Of a stretch of DNA of 13,200 bases, positions 1 through 5,820 are shown piece after piece. A program made the translations under genes and the position numbers. The notes under the pieces are model-generated. The model was not told the DNA's origin. It saw only the letters and a program-made list of their open reading frames with translations, and did no database searches. Source of the DNA: JAWLHA01 sp041690535 (GTDB lineage: Bacteria > Pseudomonadota > Gammaproteobacteria > Thiohalomonadales > Thiohalomonadaceae); NCBI GenBank assembly GCA_041690535.1, contig JAWLHA010000094.1, positions 1 through 13,200 of the forward strand, written 5' to 3'. The first letter of the stretch is position 1; each line of letters starts with the position of its first letter.

Positions 1-294
1 CTCCTACTTTTCCGGTTGGTTGATTGACACAACACTTTTTACCGGACTTGAGGGTCCCCCTCCAACTCCCCTCTTCTGCGCTTCTTTATAACTGACTACA
101 TGTTGGGCGCGTCGGATTTATCTGTTCGGTGCTCTAGCCATCCAGGTTACACATGCCGCGGACCCGCGAGTCCGCCTTCGGCCTGCATCCCTTCGACAAA
201 GGATCCGACACCAAGGGCAAACCGGGGGCACGCCCCGGAGCACCTGCTAGACTCGGGGGAGCGCCAGCACCCCATTCTGCGCGGGGTGCCCAGG
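1..294. other. upstream intergenic region
   Basis: No convincing gene is visible here. The stretch holds one copy of an interspersed repeat (98-137) and a GC-rich hairpin whose 7-bp arms are at 267-273 and 283-289. In many gammaproteobacteria mutY lies just upstream of yggX, but no MutY-like reading frame is visible in any frame here, so that link is either broken or lies outside the window. Confidence 0.5.
98..137 (+). repeat. interspersed 40-bp repeat, copy A
   Basis: Positions 99-138 match the reverse complement of 4211-4250 at 33 of 40 bases, and 120-138 match 4391-4409 at 18 of 19. The most conserved block is ATCTGTTCGGTGCTCTAG. All three copies are intergenic. The function is unknown; it could be an end or fragment of an interspersed element. 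Confidence 0.6.
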
Positions 295-324
295 TTGGAT
301 CACCGGCCCCGTTTGGTATATAAC
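295..324 (+). promoter_or_regulatory. candidate sigma-70 promoter for yggX
   Basis: TTGGAT (295-300) and TATAAC (319-324) are separated by 18 bases and lie 58 bases before the yggX ATG. The -10 is good and the -35 only fair. No gene reads into yggX from upstream, so a promoter of its own is plausible. This rests on motif inspection alone. Confidence 0.4.
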
Positions 325-381
325 CCACCTTTCTCATCAACATGCCGCTTGAGGCGGTTAGCGACACGTGGGAGTGATTGA

Positions 382-654
382 ATGACTCGGATGGTGCAGT
401 GCGTAAAACTGGGCCGCGAGGCGGAAGGCCTCGAGCGTCAGCCTTACCCGGGCGAACTCGGCAAGCGCATCTTCGACAACGTTTCCAAAGAGGCCTGGCA
501 GATGTGGCTGCGCCAGCAGACCATGCTCATCAACGAATACCGCCTCAGCCCCATCAATCCCAAGCACCGCGAGATGTTAGAGAAGGAGATGGAGAAGTTC
601 TTCTTCGGCGCCGGCGCCACCACCCCCGAAGGCTACGTCCCCCCCAAAGAGTAA
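382..654 (+). CDS. yggX: probable Fe(2+)-trafficking protein YggX
   Basis: The product is 90 residues, the normal length of the YggX family of small cytoplasmic proteins linked to labile iron handling and protection of Fe-S clusters from oxidants. Visible family features are Cys7 near the N-terminus, the REAEG stretch at 12-16, YPGELGKRI at about 22-30, then SKEAW, the QTMLINEYRL segment and a C-terminal EGYVPP. The ATG at 382 follows a GGGAG ribosome-binding site about 9 bases upstream. The gene stands alone, with tRNA-Phe 58 bases downstream on the same strand. The reading frame is complete and undamaged. The family assignment is confident from sequence recall; the biochemical role is family knowledge. 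Confidence 0.95.
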   Translation: MTRMVQCVKLGREAEGLERQPYPGELGKRIFDNVSKEAWQMWLRQQTMLINEYRLSPINPKHREMLEKEMEKFFFGAGATTPEGYVPPKE

Positions 655-670
655 TTTTGTCAGGCAAGAC

Positions 671-699
671 TTGACTTCAAACGAGAGAGCGGCTTAAAT
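671..699 (+). promoter_or_regulatory. sigma-70 promoter of tRNA-Phe
   Basis: TTGACT (671-676) and TTAAAT (694-699) are separated by an ideal 17-base spacer. A GC-rich discriminator (agccgcc) follows, as is usual for stringently controlled stable-RNA promoters. The tRNA begins 13 bases after the -10. A short palindrome (GCGGCT/AGCCGC, 690-706) overlaps the -10; it may end yggX transcription weakly or be coincidental. Confidence 0.8.
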
Positions 700-712
700 A
701 GCCGCCTTTCCC

Positions 713-788
713 GGCCAGGTAGCTCAGTTGGTAGAGCAGGGGACTGAAAATCCCCGTGTCGGCGGTTCGATTCCGTCCCTGGCCACCA
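713..788 (+). tRNA. tRNA-Phe (anticodon GAA)
   Basis: A complete 76-base cloverleaf including an encoded CCA end. The acceptor stem GGCCAGG (713-719) pairs with CCTGGCC (778-784), followed by A785 as discriminator and CCA at 786-788. The anticodon stem GGGGA/TCCCC encloses a 7-base loop with GAA at 746-748, which reads phenylalanine UUC/UUU. The T-arm contains GGTTCGATTCC. The gene is single, with its own promoter and terminator, and a degraded integrase gene begins 168 bases downstream. tRNA 3' ends are common targets of P4-type integrases. Confidence 0.98.
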
Positions 789-799
789 AATACATAGCC

Positions 800-882
800 G
801 GTACCGTCCGGTAGAATACAGAAGCCCGCGTAACTGCGGGCTTTTTTGTGTCTGAGAAGTCCTATCTAGTCCGTACGGTACC
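800..882. repeat. inverted repeat flanking the tRNA terminator
   Basis: GGTACCGTCCGG (800-811) and CCGTACGGTACC (871-882) are inverted copies matching at 11 of 12 positions. They lie on either side of the terminator, between the tRNA and the integrase remnant. They could be core-type or accessory recombination sites, or an operator. No function can be proven from sequence. Confidence 0.45.
822..847 (+). terminator. intrinsic terminator after tRNA-Phe
   Basis: An 8-bp perfect stem, AAGCCCGC (822-829) with GCGGGCTT (836-843), has a 6-base loop and runs into TTTTTT (842-847). This is a textbook Rho-independent terminator for the tRNA transcript, 34 bases after the CCA end. Confidence 0.9.
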
Positions 883-892
883 GTTGCTATCC

Positions 893-952
893 GGGGGTAA
901 CTGGGGGTAGTTTTAGGGGTAACGCCAAAGGCGGCCAAGGAGGTTACCCCCA
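893..952. repeat. candidate integrase arm-type sites
   Basis: Copies of a G-rich motif crowd the integrase upstream region: GGGGGTAAC (893-901), GGGGGTA (903-909), TTTAGGGGTAAC (912-923), and an inverted GTTACCCCCA (943-952) lying between the ribosome-binding site and the start codon. Repeated short motifs beside a tyrosine-recombinase gene are typical of arm-type binding sites. The copy over the start region would also fit autoregulation. The binding role is inferred. Confidence 0.5.
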
Positions 953-955
953 GTC

Positions 956-1597
956 ATGGCTCTCACCGACTCCCAAATTCGCAACGCAAGGCCCAGTCCT
1001 AAACCTCTGAAACTCTTTGATGGCGAAGGGCTTTTCCTCCTAGTTACCCCATCCGGTGGTAAATGGTGGCGCTTCAAATACCGCTATGGCGGCAAGGAAA
1101 AGCTGCTCTCCCTCGGCACTTACCCGGAAATCAAACTGGCCGAGGCCCGCAAACGGAAAGATGCCGCGCGGCAACTGCTCGCCAACCGGGTAGATCCCGG
1201 CGAGGCCCGGAAGGCTGAAAAGGTCGCTGCGGCTGGAGCCGACTCCTTCGAAACTATCGCGCGGGAGTGGTATGCCAAATTCTCCCCAGGTTGGGCACCA
1301 GCCCACGGTGAACGGATTATTCGCCGCCTGGAACGTGGCATCTTCCGTGGCCCGAACGCAATCGGAGCCATGATCGCGTGTTGTTGCCCGGCAGAGCGAA
1401 AACACCGTCGCCACGCACGAACCAGCCACCGTCAGAGCGCAAAGTTACCCCTAAATTCTCGACCCGAGGCATTACATCAGCATTCAGAACGCTGGAACGA
1501 GCCACTTGCTCTGTTCGTCCCAACCGAGCGCGGGTCGGTCCCAAATGAAGACAAGAAGACATGGCTGCCGCCTCTTCCTGCGTCCCCTGGTTGCTGA
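956..1597 (+). pseudogene. truncated P4-type tyrosine integrase
   Basis: The first ~130 residues match the N-terminus of P4/Arm-DNA-binding (DUF4102) integrases: MALTDSQIRNARP, then LFDGEGLFLLVTPSGGKWWR, GKEKLLSLGTYPEIKLAEAR and the DPGEARKAEK linker, followed by the start of the SAM-like core-binding domain (ETIAREWY, HGERIIRRLERGIF). Similarity stops near position 1345. The frame then continues through unrelated basic, cysteine-rich sequence to 1597. The catalytic domain (R-H-R-Y tyrosine recombinase) is entirely missing; the family norm is about 400 residues. The start has an AAGGAGG site (937-943), 12 bases upstream. Its position after tRNA-Phe fits a tRNA-targeted integrative element that has been deleted. 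It cannot be active as a recombinase, but the arm-binding domain could still bind DNA. Confidence 0.88.
1444..1455 (-). repeat. inverted copy of the integrase arm motif
   Basis: GTTACCCCTAAA is the exact reverse complement of TTTAGGGGTAAC at 912-923. A second, oppositely oriented copy just beyond the integrase remnant would fit an element whose two ends were brought together by an internal deletion. An exact 12-base match this close is unlikely to be chance. Confidence 0.5.
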
Positions 1598-2129
1598 ACG
1601 CCTCCGGCGATGGTGCCGGCCCGAAAAGCGGGCTGCCGACCGTCAAATCCCCATAGGTGCCTTCGCCCAACTCCTCGGCTCGGCCCGCGGTTTCCTTCCC
1701 TGAGGCTTGTTCGCCGCCTGCCCGCTACCGCTTGCAGGACTCCGACAGGCACGTCTTTGAGGGCAGGCAGCAAACAACCCTAAACATGTGCGGCCGGTCG
1801 GATGGGTTGGCGTGAAGGGCTGGTAAATGCGATGAAGCGGCCATCGGGAGAGGAGGACAGCGGTTGCCATGCCATGCTTTGGGACATTCCATTACGCCCA
1901 GTCACCAAGTCCTTACTCCTAAACACAACGAGGAAATCCTGGCGATTGGGTGTGTAGGAGAGGGCAGCGTCGGGCACCTGTCAGCGACCGCACTCGGGTC
2001 TTCGTTTGCGACTCTCCGCTCCGTAGGCAGGCTCACAAATCGCCCTTGGTCGCGCTCCCCCGGGAACGCATCAAGCTCTTCTCTGTGACCCAGCGGAGCC
2101 GCACCACGGCGAAGTGTCCAGCGAGCAGT
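1456..2129. other. 674-base stretch without a supported gene
   Basis: Several overlapping open frames exist on both strands, but none has a convincing start, length or recognisable family. One minus-strand frame (1977 to 1780) contains SSPDGRFIAFTS, which resembles a TolB/PD40 beta-propeller repeat and could be a scrap of such a gene. I do not call it. No tRNA-derived attachment repeat, transposase or terminator is visible. It looks like the decayed interior of the integrated element next to tRNA-Phe. Confidence 0.5.
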
Positions 2130-2314
2130 TCTCCCCCTCAGGGTAAACGCATACTTACCCAAGAGCGATGTAAGTCCTTGAAAGCAGGTTGTCGGCCGCA
2201 TGGACGCGGCCGTCGAGCGTACATGGATGTATTTACAGCGGACCTGCTTTCAAGGACTTACGTCGCTCACAGCGCGGCCGTGACGTTAGTATGCGTTCAC
2301 CCTGGTCTCCCCCT
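2130..2314. mobile_element. nested-palindrome MITE-like element, copy 1
   Basis: The outer inverted repeats CAGGGTAAACGCATACTTAC (2139-2158) and 2285-2304 pair at 18 of 20 positions. A second inner inverted repeat, 2163-2189 with 2242-2268, pairs at 26 of 27. The centre holds a small GGCCGC/GCGGCC hairpin and a 27-base core (2214-2240) containing TACATGGATGTATTTAC. An exact 9-base duplication, TCTCCCCCT, flanks the element (2130-2138 and 2306-2314), as expected for a target-site duplication. There is no coding sequence, so it would depend on a transposase in trans. The right end meets the stop codon of the desaturase gene, so the hairpin may also end that transcript. Confidence 0.8.
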
Positions 2315-3488
2315 AACGGTTCGTCATGCGATATCCCCGCAGGCGTTTTGCGAATTCCTGGAGGCAACCGATACCGGTGGCCTCGGCCTGTTGGCACCAC
2401 TCGTGCAATGCTTGACCGACCGCCTCGGGCCCCCGCGGGTCGTTCCACGTACGCAGCAAGCTGGCGCGAAACCCGTAGGCGGTGCGCAGCGCAGCGCTGC
2501 AATCCAGGGCCCGTCGCAACTGTGCCTGCGACTGAGGGGCAAGTAGCGATTCCTCCTGCATCACCATCCTGCCCACCCGCTTGAACAGTGCCCCTCTGTC
2601 CGGACCCGGCTTGCGCCGCTCCTCCCGGGCAATCCGCCGCATGACATTCCGACTGTAGTCGGCCAGGACCTGATAGCGACCCTCGACGATGGCGCGCACT
2701 GTCCCCCGGTCGATGACATCGGTCTCGGCGGTCACCCGTGCCGGAGGGGGCGCCACCCGCTTCACGCGCGCCAGCCCGAGCGACGCGAGCAGCCGGATGT
2801 AAATCCAACCGAGGTCGATCTCCCAAGGCCGGAACGACAGCCGGGCCGAGCCCGGATGGGCATGGTGGTTGTTGTGGAGTTCCTCGCCACCGATGAGGAT
2901 GCCCCAGGGAACGATGTTGGTGGAGGCGTCAGGGCTCTGATGGTTGCGGTAGCCGATGGCGTGGCCGGCCCCATTGATCACACCGGCCGCGAACAGCGGG
3001 ATCCACAGCATCTGCACGGCCCAGACGGACAACCCGATGATGCCGCACAGCAGCAGGTCGATCGCCAGCATCAGCACCAAGCCCTGGTTGCGCCTACCGG
3101 TGTAGACGAGGCGCTCTACCCGGTCGTCGGGCGTGCCCCGGCCGTAGCGTTCCAGGTTCGCTGCGTCGCGGGCCGCTTGGCGATACAGCTCGGCCCCCTC
3201 CAGCAGCACCTTGCGCAGCCCCACGATTTGCGGGCTGTGCGGGTCCTCCGGCGTTTCACACTCGACATGGTGGCGACGGTGCACCGCCACCCACTCCCGC
3301 GTCACTATGCCGGTGGTGAGCCACAGCCAGAAGCGAAAGAAGTGGCTGACCGCCGGATGCAGCTCCAAGGCCCGATGGGCCTGGTGGCGATGCAGGAAGA
3401 TGGTCACCGCGGCGATGGTGATATGCGTCAGTAGAAGGGTGTAGACGACTATCCCGAACAGCGACAGGTTCAGCAGACCATCGAGCAT
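2313..3488 (-). CDS. DesB-like delta-9 fatty acid desaturase
   Basis: A 391-residue integral membrane di-iron desaturase that would introduce a cis double bond into saturated acyl chains using O2 and electrons from a reductase, adjusting membrane fluidity. All three histidine boxes are present: HRHQAH at 33-38, HRRHH at 70-74 and HNNHH at 205-209, plus His176 in NGAGHAIGY. Hydrophobic segments lie at about 8-30, 50-62 and 137-175. Length and the long C-terminal tail with QAEATGIGCLQEFAKRLR match Pseudomonas aeruginosa DesB as I recall it. The ATG at 3488 has GAGG about 8 bases upstream and marks the usual family N-terminus; an earlier in-frame start at 3575 adds atypical sequence. The stop codon of the preceding truncated frame overlaps this start as TAATG, suggesting translational coupling. 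The 3' end abuts a mobile element. Confidence 0.92.
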   Translation of the reverse strand: MLDGLLNLSLFGIVVYTLLLTHITIAAVTIFLHRHQAHRALELHPAVSHFFRFWLWLTTGIVTREWVAVHRRHHVECETPEDPHSPQIVGLRKVLLEGAELYRQAARDAANLERYGRGTPDDRVERLVYTGRRNQGLVLMLAIDLLLCGIIGLSVWAVQMLWIPLFAAGVINGAGHAIGYRNHQSPDASTNIVPWGILIGGEELHNNHHAHPGSARLSFRPWEIDLGWIYIRLLASLGLARVKRVAPPPARVTAETDVIDRGTVRAIVEGRYQVLADYSRNVMRRIAREERRKPGPDRGALFKRVGRMVMQEESLLAPQSQAQLRRALDCSAALRTAYGFRASLLRTWNDPRGPEAVGQALHEWCQQAEATGIGCLQEFAKRLRGYRMTNR

Positions 3489-3808
3489 TAGTATGGCCTC
3501 ATGGAATGGATTGGGGGCCAATACCCTGCTTGCCGTAGCCGTACGACCTGGATGGCGAAGATGGCCGTTTGCCATCCATCGCCTAGGGCGCGACCCGCTC
3601 GGCCTTGATGCGCTCCATCGTGCGGGCAGTGCTCGGCGATGCCCCGGTAGACGAATTCGCTGAGCAGGACGTTCTTGCCCGTCCCCGTCGCGCCGGTCAC
3701 CAGGGCCGAACGCCCCTTGGGCAGACCGCCCCCGAGGGCACGGTCGAGGGCGGCAATGCCCACATCCAGACGTTCAATGCCGGGAGAGCTTCCATATTCG
3801 CTTTCCAT
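3488..3808 (-). pseudogene. truncated KaiC/RadA-like ATPase N-terminus
   Basis: The first ~60 residues look like the start of a KaiC-type RecA ATPase: GIERLDVGIAALDRALGGGLPKG, then a Walker A loop GATGTGKN and LLSEFVYRG. Similarity ends near 3615, and the remaining ~45 residues do not resemble the family. The Walker B motif and the rest of the ATP-binding fold are missing (one KaiC domain is about 230 residues). The usual Ser/Thr after the P-loop lysine is Asn. The start is taken at 3808 (MESEYG); a start at 3826 adds six residues. The frame runs to a TAA overlapping the desaturase ATG (TAATG), so even a nonfunctional frame may deliver ribosomes to the desaturase. An 8-bp hairpin (3549-3556 with 3571-3578) lies within its 3' part. 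Confidence 0.65.
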
Positions 3809-3953
3809 GCTTGGGTCCCTTCGCAAACTGGCCGAATGGATAACCTATATCCGAGTCTAGAACCCGCAAAGCCGATGCATGGGCTCTTTATTGTTACGGT
3901 CAACGACTGTTTATGGCCGCCGAGCGGACGCTGACGGGGAAGCTAAGGTTGGG

Positions 3954-4020
3954 GGGCGCTAAGCGCCCTGGTTGGCCGGTGGGATAATGGCTATTCCTCC
4001 AAACGAGAGGGCATAGCCAT
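3954..4020. repeat. two intergenic hairpins
   Basis: GGGCGCT (3954-3960) pairs with AGCGCCC (3962-3968) around a single base, which favours a cruciform or palindromic protein site more than an RNA hairpin. ATGGCTAT (3987-3994) pairs perfectly with ATAGCCAT (4013-4020). Neither has a T-tract, so neither is a clear terminator. The 3809-4092 region holds no recognised gene. Confidence 0.5.
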
Positions 4021-4092
4021 GATCGTTCAGAAAGAAGTAGCGACGCCCAAATAGAAGTTCCGAAGAGGTGCCCATCCTGTGGCTTTGTTCGG

Positions 4093-4186
4093 CTGTGGCG
4101 ATGGGCTGTACGGGACGCGCCGTAAATACTTCCATGTAGGCTCGGCATCCCTGCCGCTGACGGTCCCGTACAGCCCATCGCCACAG
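4093..4186 (-). mobile_element. palindromic element, copy 3 (same core, different arms)
   Basis: The 23-base arms 4093-4115 and 4164-4186 are perfectly complementary. The loop contains, on the minus strand, a 27-base core (4144-4118) matching the copy 1 core at 24 of 27 bases, including TACATGGAAGTATTTAC. A small hairpin (CGGCA/TGCCG) precedes the core, as a hairpin precedes it in copies 1 and 2. The arms share no visible similarity with those of the other copies. No target duplication is seen. It has no coding capacity. Confidence 0.7.
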
Positions 4187-4210
4187 CTGGACACGAATTG
4201 GGATCAGCGA

Positions 4211-4250
4211 TTTAGAGGACCGAACAGATAACTCCGAGGTGCCAAACATG
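4211..4250 (-). repeat. interspersed 40-bp repeat, copy B
   Basis: The reverse complement matches 99-138 at 33 of 40 positions, with the unbroken block TTATCTGTTCGGT. It lies 24 bases from palindromic copy 3 and directly abuts the hairpin at 4250-4328, so these repeats cluster. Confidence 0.6.
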
Positions 4251-4328
4251 TAGGGTGGATAAGCGCAGCGCGCGCATCCACCATTTACGGCTGTGGCCCG
4301 GTGGATGCGCTGCGCTTATCCACCCTAC
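4250..4328. repeat. long-stem intergenic hairpin repeat
   Basis: The left arm (4250-4282) begins GTAGGGTGGATAAGCGCAGC; the right arm (4300-4328) is its reverse complement except for four extra bases (CGCG) in the left arm. The stem covers 29 pairs with a 17-base loop. Hairpins reading GTAGGGTGGATAAGCGC are, from memory, widespread intergenic repeats in gammaproteobacteria; I cannot confirm the copy number here. It could act as an mRNA end or a nucleoid-protein site. Confidence 0.75.
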
Positions 4329-4636
4329 GCCGGTTCCCTACCCCCGCCATTTGCGGGGCGATCTGGCGGCGATTGGCGATTGCTCCGTCTATCTGTTCGT
4401 TGCTCTAGCGGCCACGTCCCTTGGAACAAGGAACAGATGGTCGGCCCGGAAGCTCCGTTGAAGCTGAAAGAGGTTTGGGCCATCTCTGCAGACGGCGAAA
4501 CGGGTCCGCGACCTCGCACTGTTCAATCTGGCACAACCATAGGGGACTGGCAGCTTCATCCCTCCTTGGAAAATTGCGCGGTTTTCTTCATGGAACATTT
4601 GCCACATTCCATAGGCAGATGCAGTCAACCGATTTC
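4329..4636. other. non-coding stretch before element copy 2
   Basis: About 300 bases without a supported gene. It holds a short copy of the interspersed repeat at 4391-4409. Open frames across it run into repeats on either side and have no family resemblance. Confidence 0.5.
4391..4409 (+). repeat. interspersed repeat, copy C (short)
   Basis: ATCTGTTCGTTGCTCTAGC matches 120-138 at 18 of 19 bases. Similarity does not extend clearly to either side, so this is a shorter or more diverged copy. Confidence 0.5.
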
Positions 4637-4873
4637 TCCTGCCCCCCAGGGTAAACGCATACTTACCCAAGAGCGATGTAAGTCCTTGAAAGCAGGTCGA
4701 CGGCCGCATGGACGCGGCCGTCGAGCGTACACGGATGGAAGATGATTGCTCCTGCATAATCTTCACTCCCAACATCCATGTCGGTCGTATTCACAGCGTA
4801 CCTGCTTTCAAGGACTTACATCGCTCACAGCACGGCCGTGGCGTAAGTATGCGTTTACCCTGTCCTGCCCCCC
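4637..4873. mobile_element. nested-palindrome MITE-like element, copy 2
   Basis: Same design and orientation as copy 1, but better preserved. The outer inverted repeats 4647-4666 and 4843-4862 pair at 20 of 20, and the inner repeats 4671-4697 and 4800-4826 at 27 of 27. An exact 11-base duplication, TCCTGCCCCCC, flanks it (4637-4647 and 4863-4873), its last C shared with the element end. The core is split by about 49 extra bases (4738-4786) that contain their own GAAGAT/ATCTTC hairpin. The perfect arms suggest it is younger than copy 1, or maintained. It lies 62 bases before the MCE-operon permease and could insulate or regulate it. Confidence 0.85.
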
Positions 4874-4935
4874 TTTTATTGCGCCCCCCCGGTTCTGTGT
4901 TAAACCGTAATTAAACCAGAGGCGCCGGAACGGAA

Positions 4936-5757
4936 ATGCAGGCGGAGAACAAAGGGATGAAAGAGCAGAACAGCGACCCGGTGACACGCGTCGGCCTGCG
5001 CACGCTAACGATTTTCGAGGGCGCCCGGGCCATGGCGATGTTCACCGGCAGCGTCCTCCTGGCAGCGGGCGCGGGGGTGCGTCGGCCGCGCCGTCTGCGG
5101 CCGAAAGAGATGCTTTTTCATCTTCAGAGCGCGGGGGCCGATGCCATGGTCCTCCTGGCCGGCCTCGCTTTTCTGATGGGCTTCGTCATCGGAATTCAGG
5201 CGATGGCGACCATGTCTCCCTTCGGAGCCGAGGCGAGGATCGCCCGAGTCGTGACCACCATCACCATGCTGGAGATCGGACCGCTGCTCACCGCCATCCT
5301 GCTGGCGGGCCGATCGGGGAGCGCCTTTGCGGTCCAGCTCGGAGCCATGAAGACCGGAGGGGAGATCGATGGATTGCGGGCAAGTGGAATCGACCAGGTG
5401 GGCGACCTCGTCCTGCCGCGGGTTCTCGCCCTTATGGCGGCCGGTCTCCTCCTCGTCATGATCACCACCGCCTTTTCCATCCTGGGAGGAATGATCATCA
5501 CTCTCTGGATCCCGGATCTCTCGTTCCGGGCGTACCTCGTTGGGGCCGCGGACGCCATGAGCGGGTCGGGGCTCTTCGTCGGGCTGGCGAAGATCGTAGT
5601 CTTCTCCGGTTTGGTCGGGCTGATCGGCTGCTTTCAGGGGCTGCGCATGGGGGAATCTGCCGCATCGGGTGAAGAGGCGAGCGCTTCCTTCGTCGTCTCC
5701 CTGATGAATATCGTAGTGATCGATGCCCTTTTCAGCTTCATTTATCACATCAATTAG
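4936..5757 (+). CDS. MlaE-family ABC permease
   Basis: A 273-residue permease of the MlaE (DUF140) family, the inner-membrane channel subunit of MCE lipid/organic-compound transporters. Diagnostic features are FLMGFVIGIQAMATM at about 75-89, then EIGPLLTAILLAGRSGSAFA, the cytoplasmic coupling helix MKTGGEIDGLRASGID and VLPRVLALM, followed by C-terminal transmembrane helices. About five membrane segments are visible. The start at 4936 has GGAA upstream; an ATG at 4957 has a better-spaced GGAG and is a real alternative. The MCE protein and lipoprotein follow on the same strand. The ATPase gene normally adjacent is reduced to a remnant, so the permease needs an ATPase encoded elsewhere or is inactive. 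The substrate is unknown. Confidence 0.92.
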   Translation: MQAENKGMKEQNSDPVTRVGLRTLTIFEGARAMAMFTGSVLLAAGAGVRRPRRLRPKEMLFHLQSAGADAMVLLAGLAFLMGFVIGIQAMATMSPFGAEARIARVVTTITMLEIGPLLTAILLAGRSGSAFAVQLGAMKTGGEIDGLRASGIDQVGDLVLPRVLALMAAGLLLVMITTAFSILGGMIITLWIPDLSFRAYLVGAADAMSGSGLFVGLAKIVVFSGLVGLIGCFQGLRMGESAASGEEASASFVVSLMNIVVIDALFSFIYHIN

Positions 5758-5772
5758 CCAAAGAGGTGCGGC

Positions 5773-5820
5773 GTGACGCAAGGCGAGTCTTTTCCCGGGA
5801 AAGCACAAGCGAGACGATGA
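5773..5820 (+). pseudogene. 15-codon remnant at the position of the MCE ATPase gene
   Basis: A GTG at 5773, preceded by AAGAGG six bases upstream, opens a 15-codon frame (VTQGESFPGKAQARR) that ends in TGA overlapping the MCE start codon as ATGA. Proteobacterial permease-ATPase-MCE-lipoprotein operons usually carry an MlaF-like ATP-binding gene of about 250 codons here, often with exactly such stop-start overlaps. The simplest reading is an in-frame internal deletion that kept the ATPase start region and its last codons. No Walker A, signature or Walker B motif remains. The alternative is a natural leader peptide coupling permease and MCE translation. Confidence 0.5.

Noticed and set aside
690..710. 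Intrinsic terminator for yggX
   Set aside because: The GCGGCT/AGCCGC stem is short, is followed by only three T, and overlaps the tRNA promoter -10, so promoter function is the better explanation.
1578..1600. Possible attachment-site duplicate of the tRNA-Phe 3' end
   Set aside because: Only a short run around GTCCCCTGG resembles the tRNA end, with a gap, and the CCA region does not match.
1780..1977. Minus-strand TolB/PD40-like protein fragment
   Set aside because: Only one short stretch (SPDGRFIAFTS) resembles the repeat; the rest gives no support, so it is kept as a note rather than a gene.
4293..4745. Plus-strand open frame of 150 codons between repeats
   Set aside because: It starts inside one hairpin repeat and ends in another element, with no motifs or ribosome-binding site.
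2139..4862. Composite transposon bounded by element copies 1 and 2
   Set aside because: The copies are in the same orientation and each has its own exact, different target duplication, so they inserted independently rather than as one unit.
5005..5808. Minus-strand open frame of 267 codons opposite the permease
   Set aside because: Its composition (Asp/His/Gly/Arg-rich) is typical of the antisense of membrane-protein codons.
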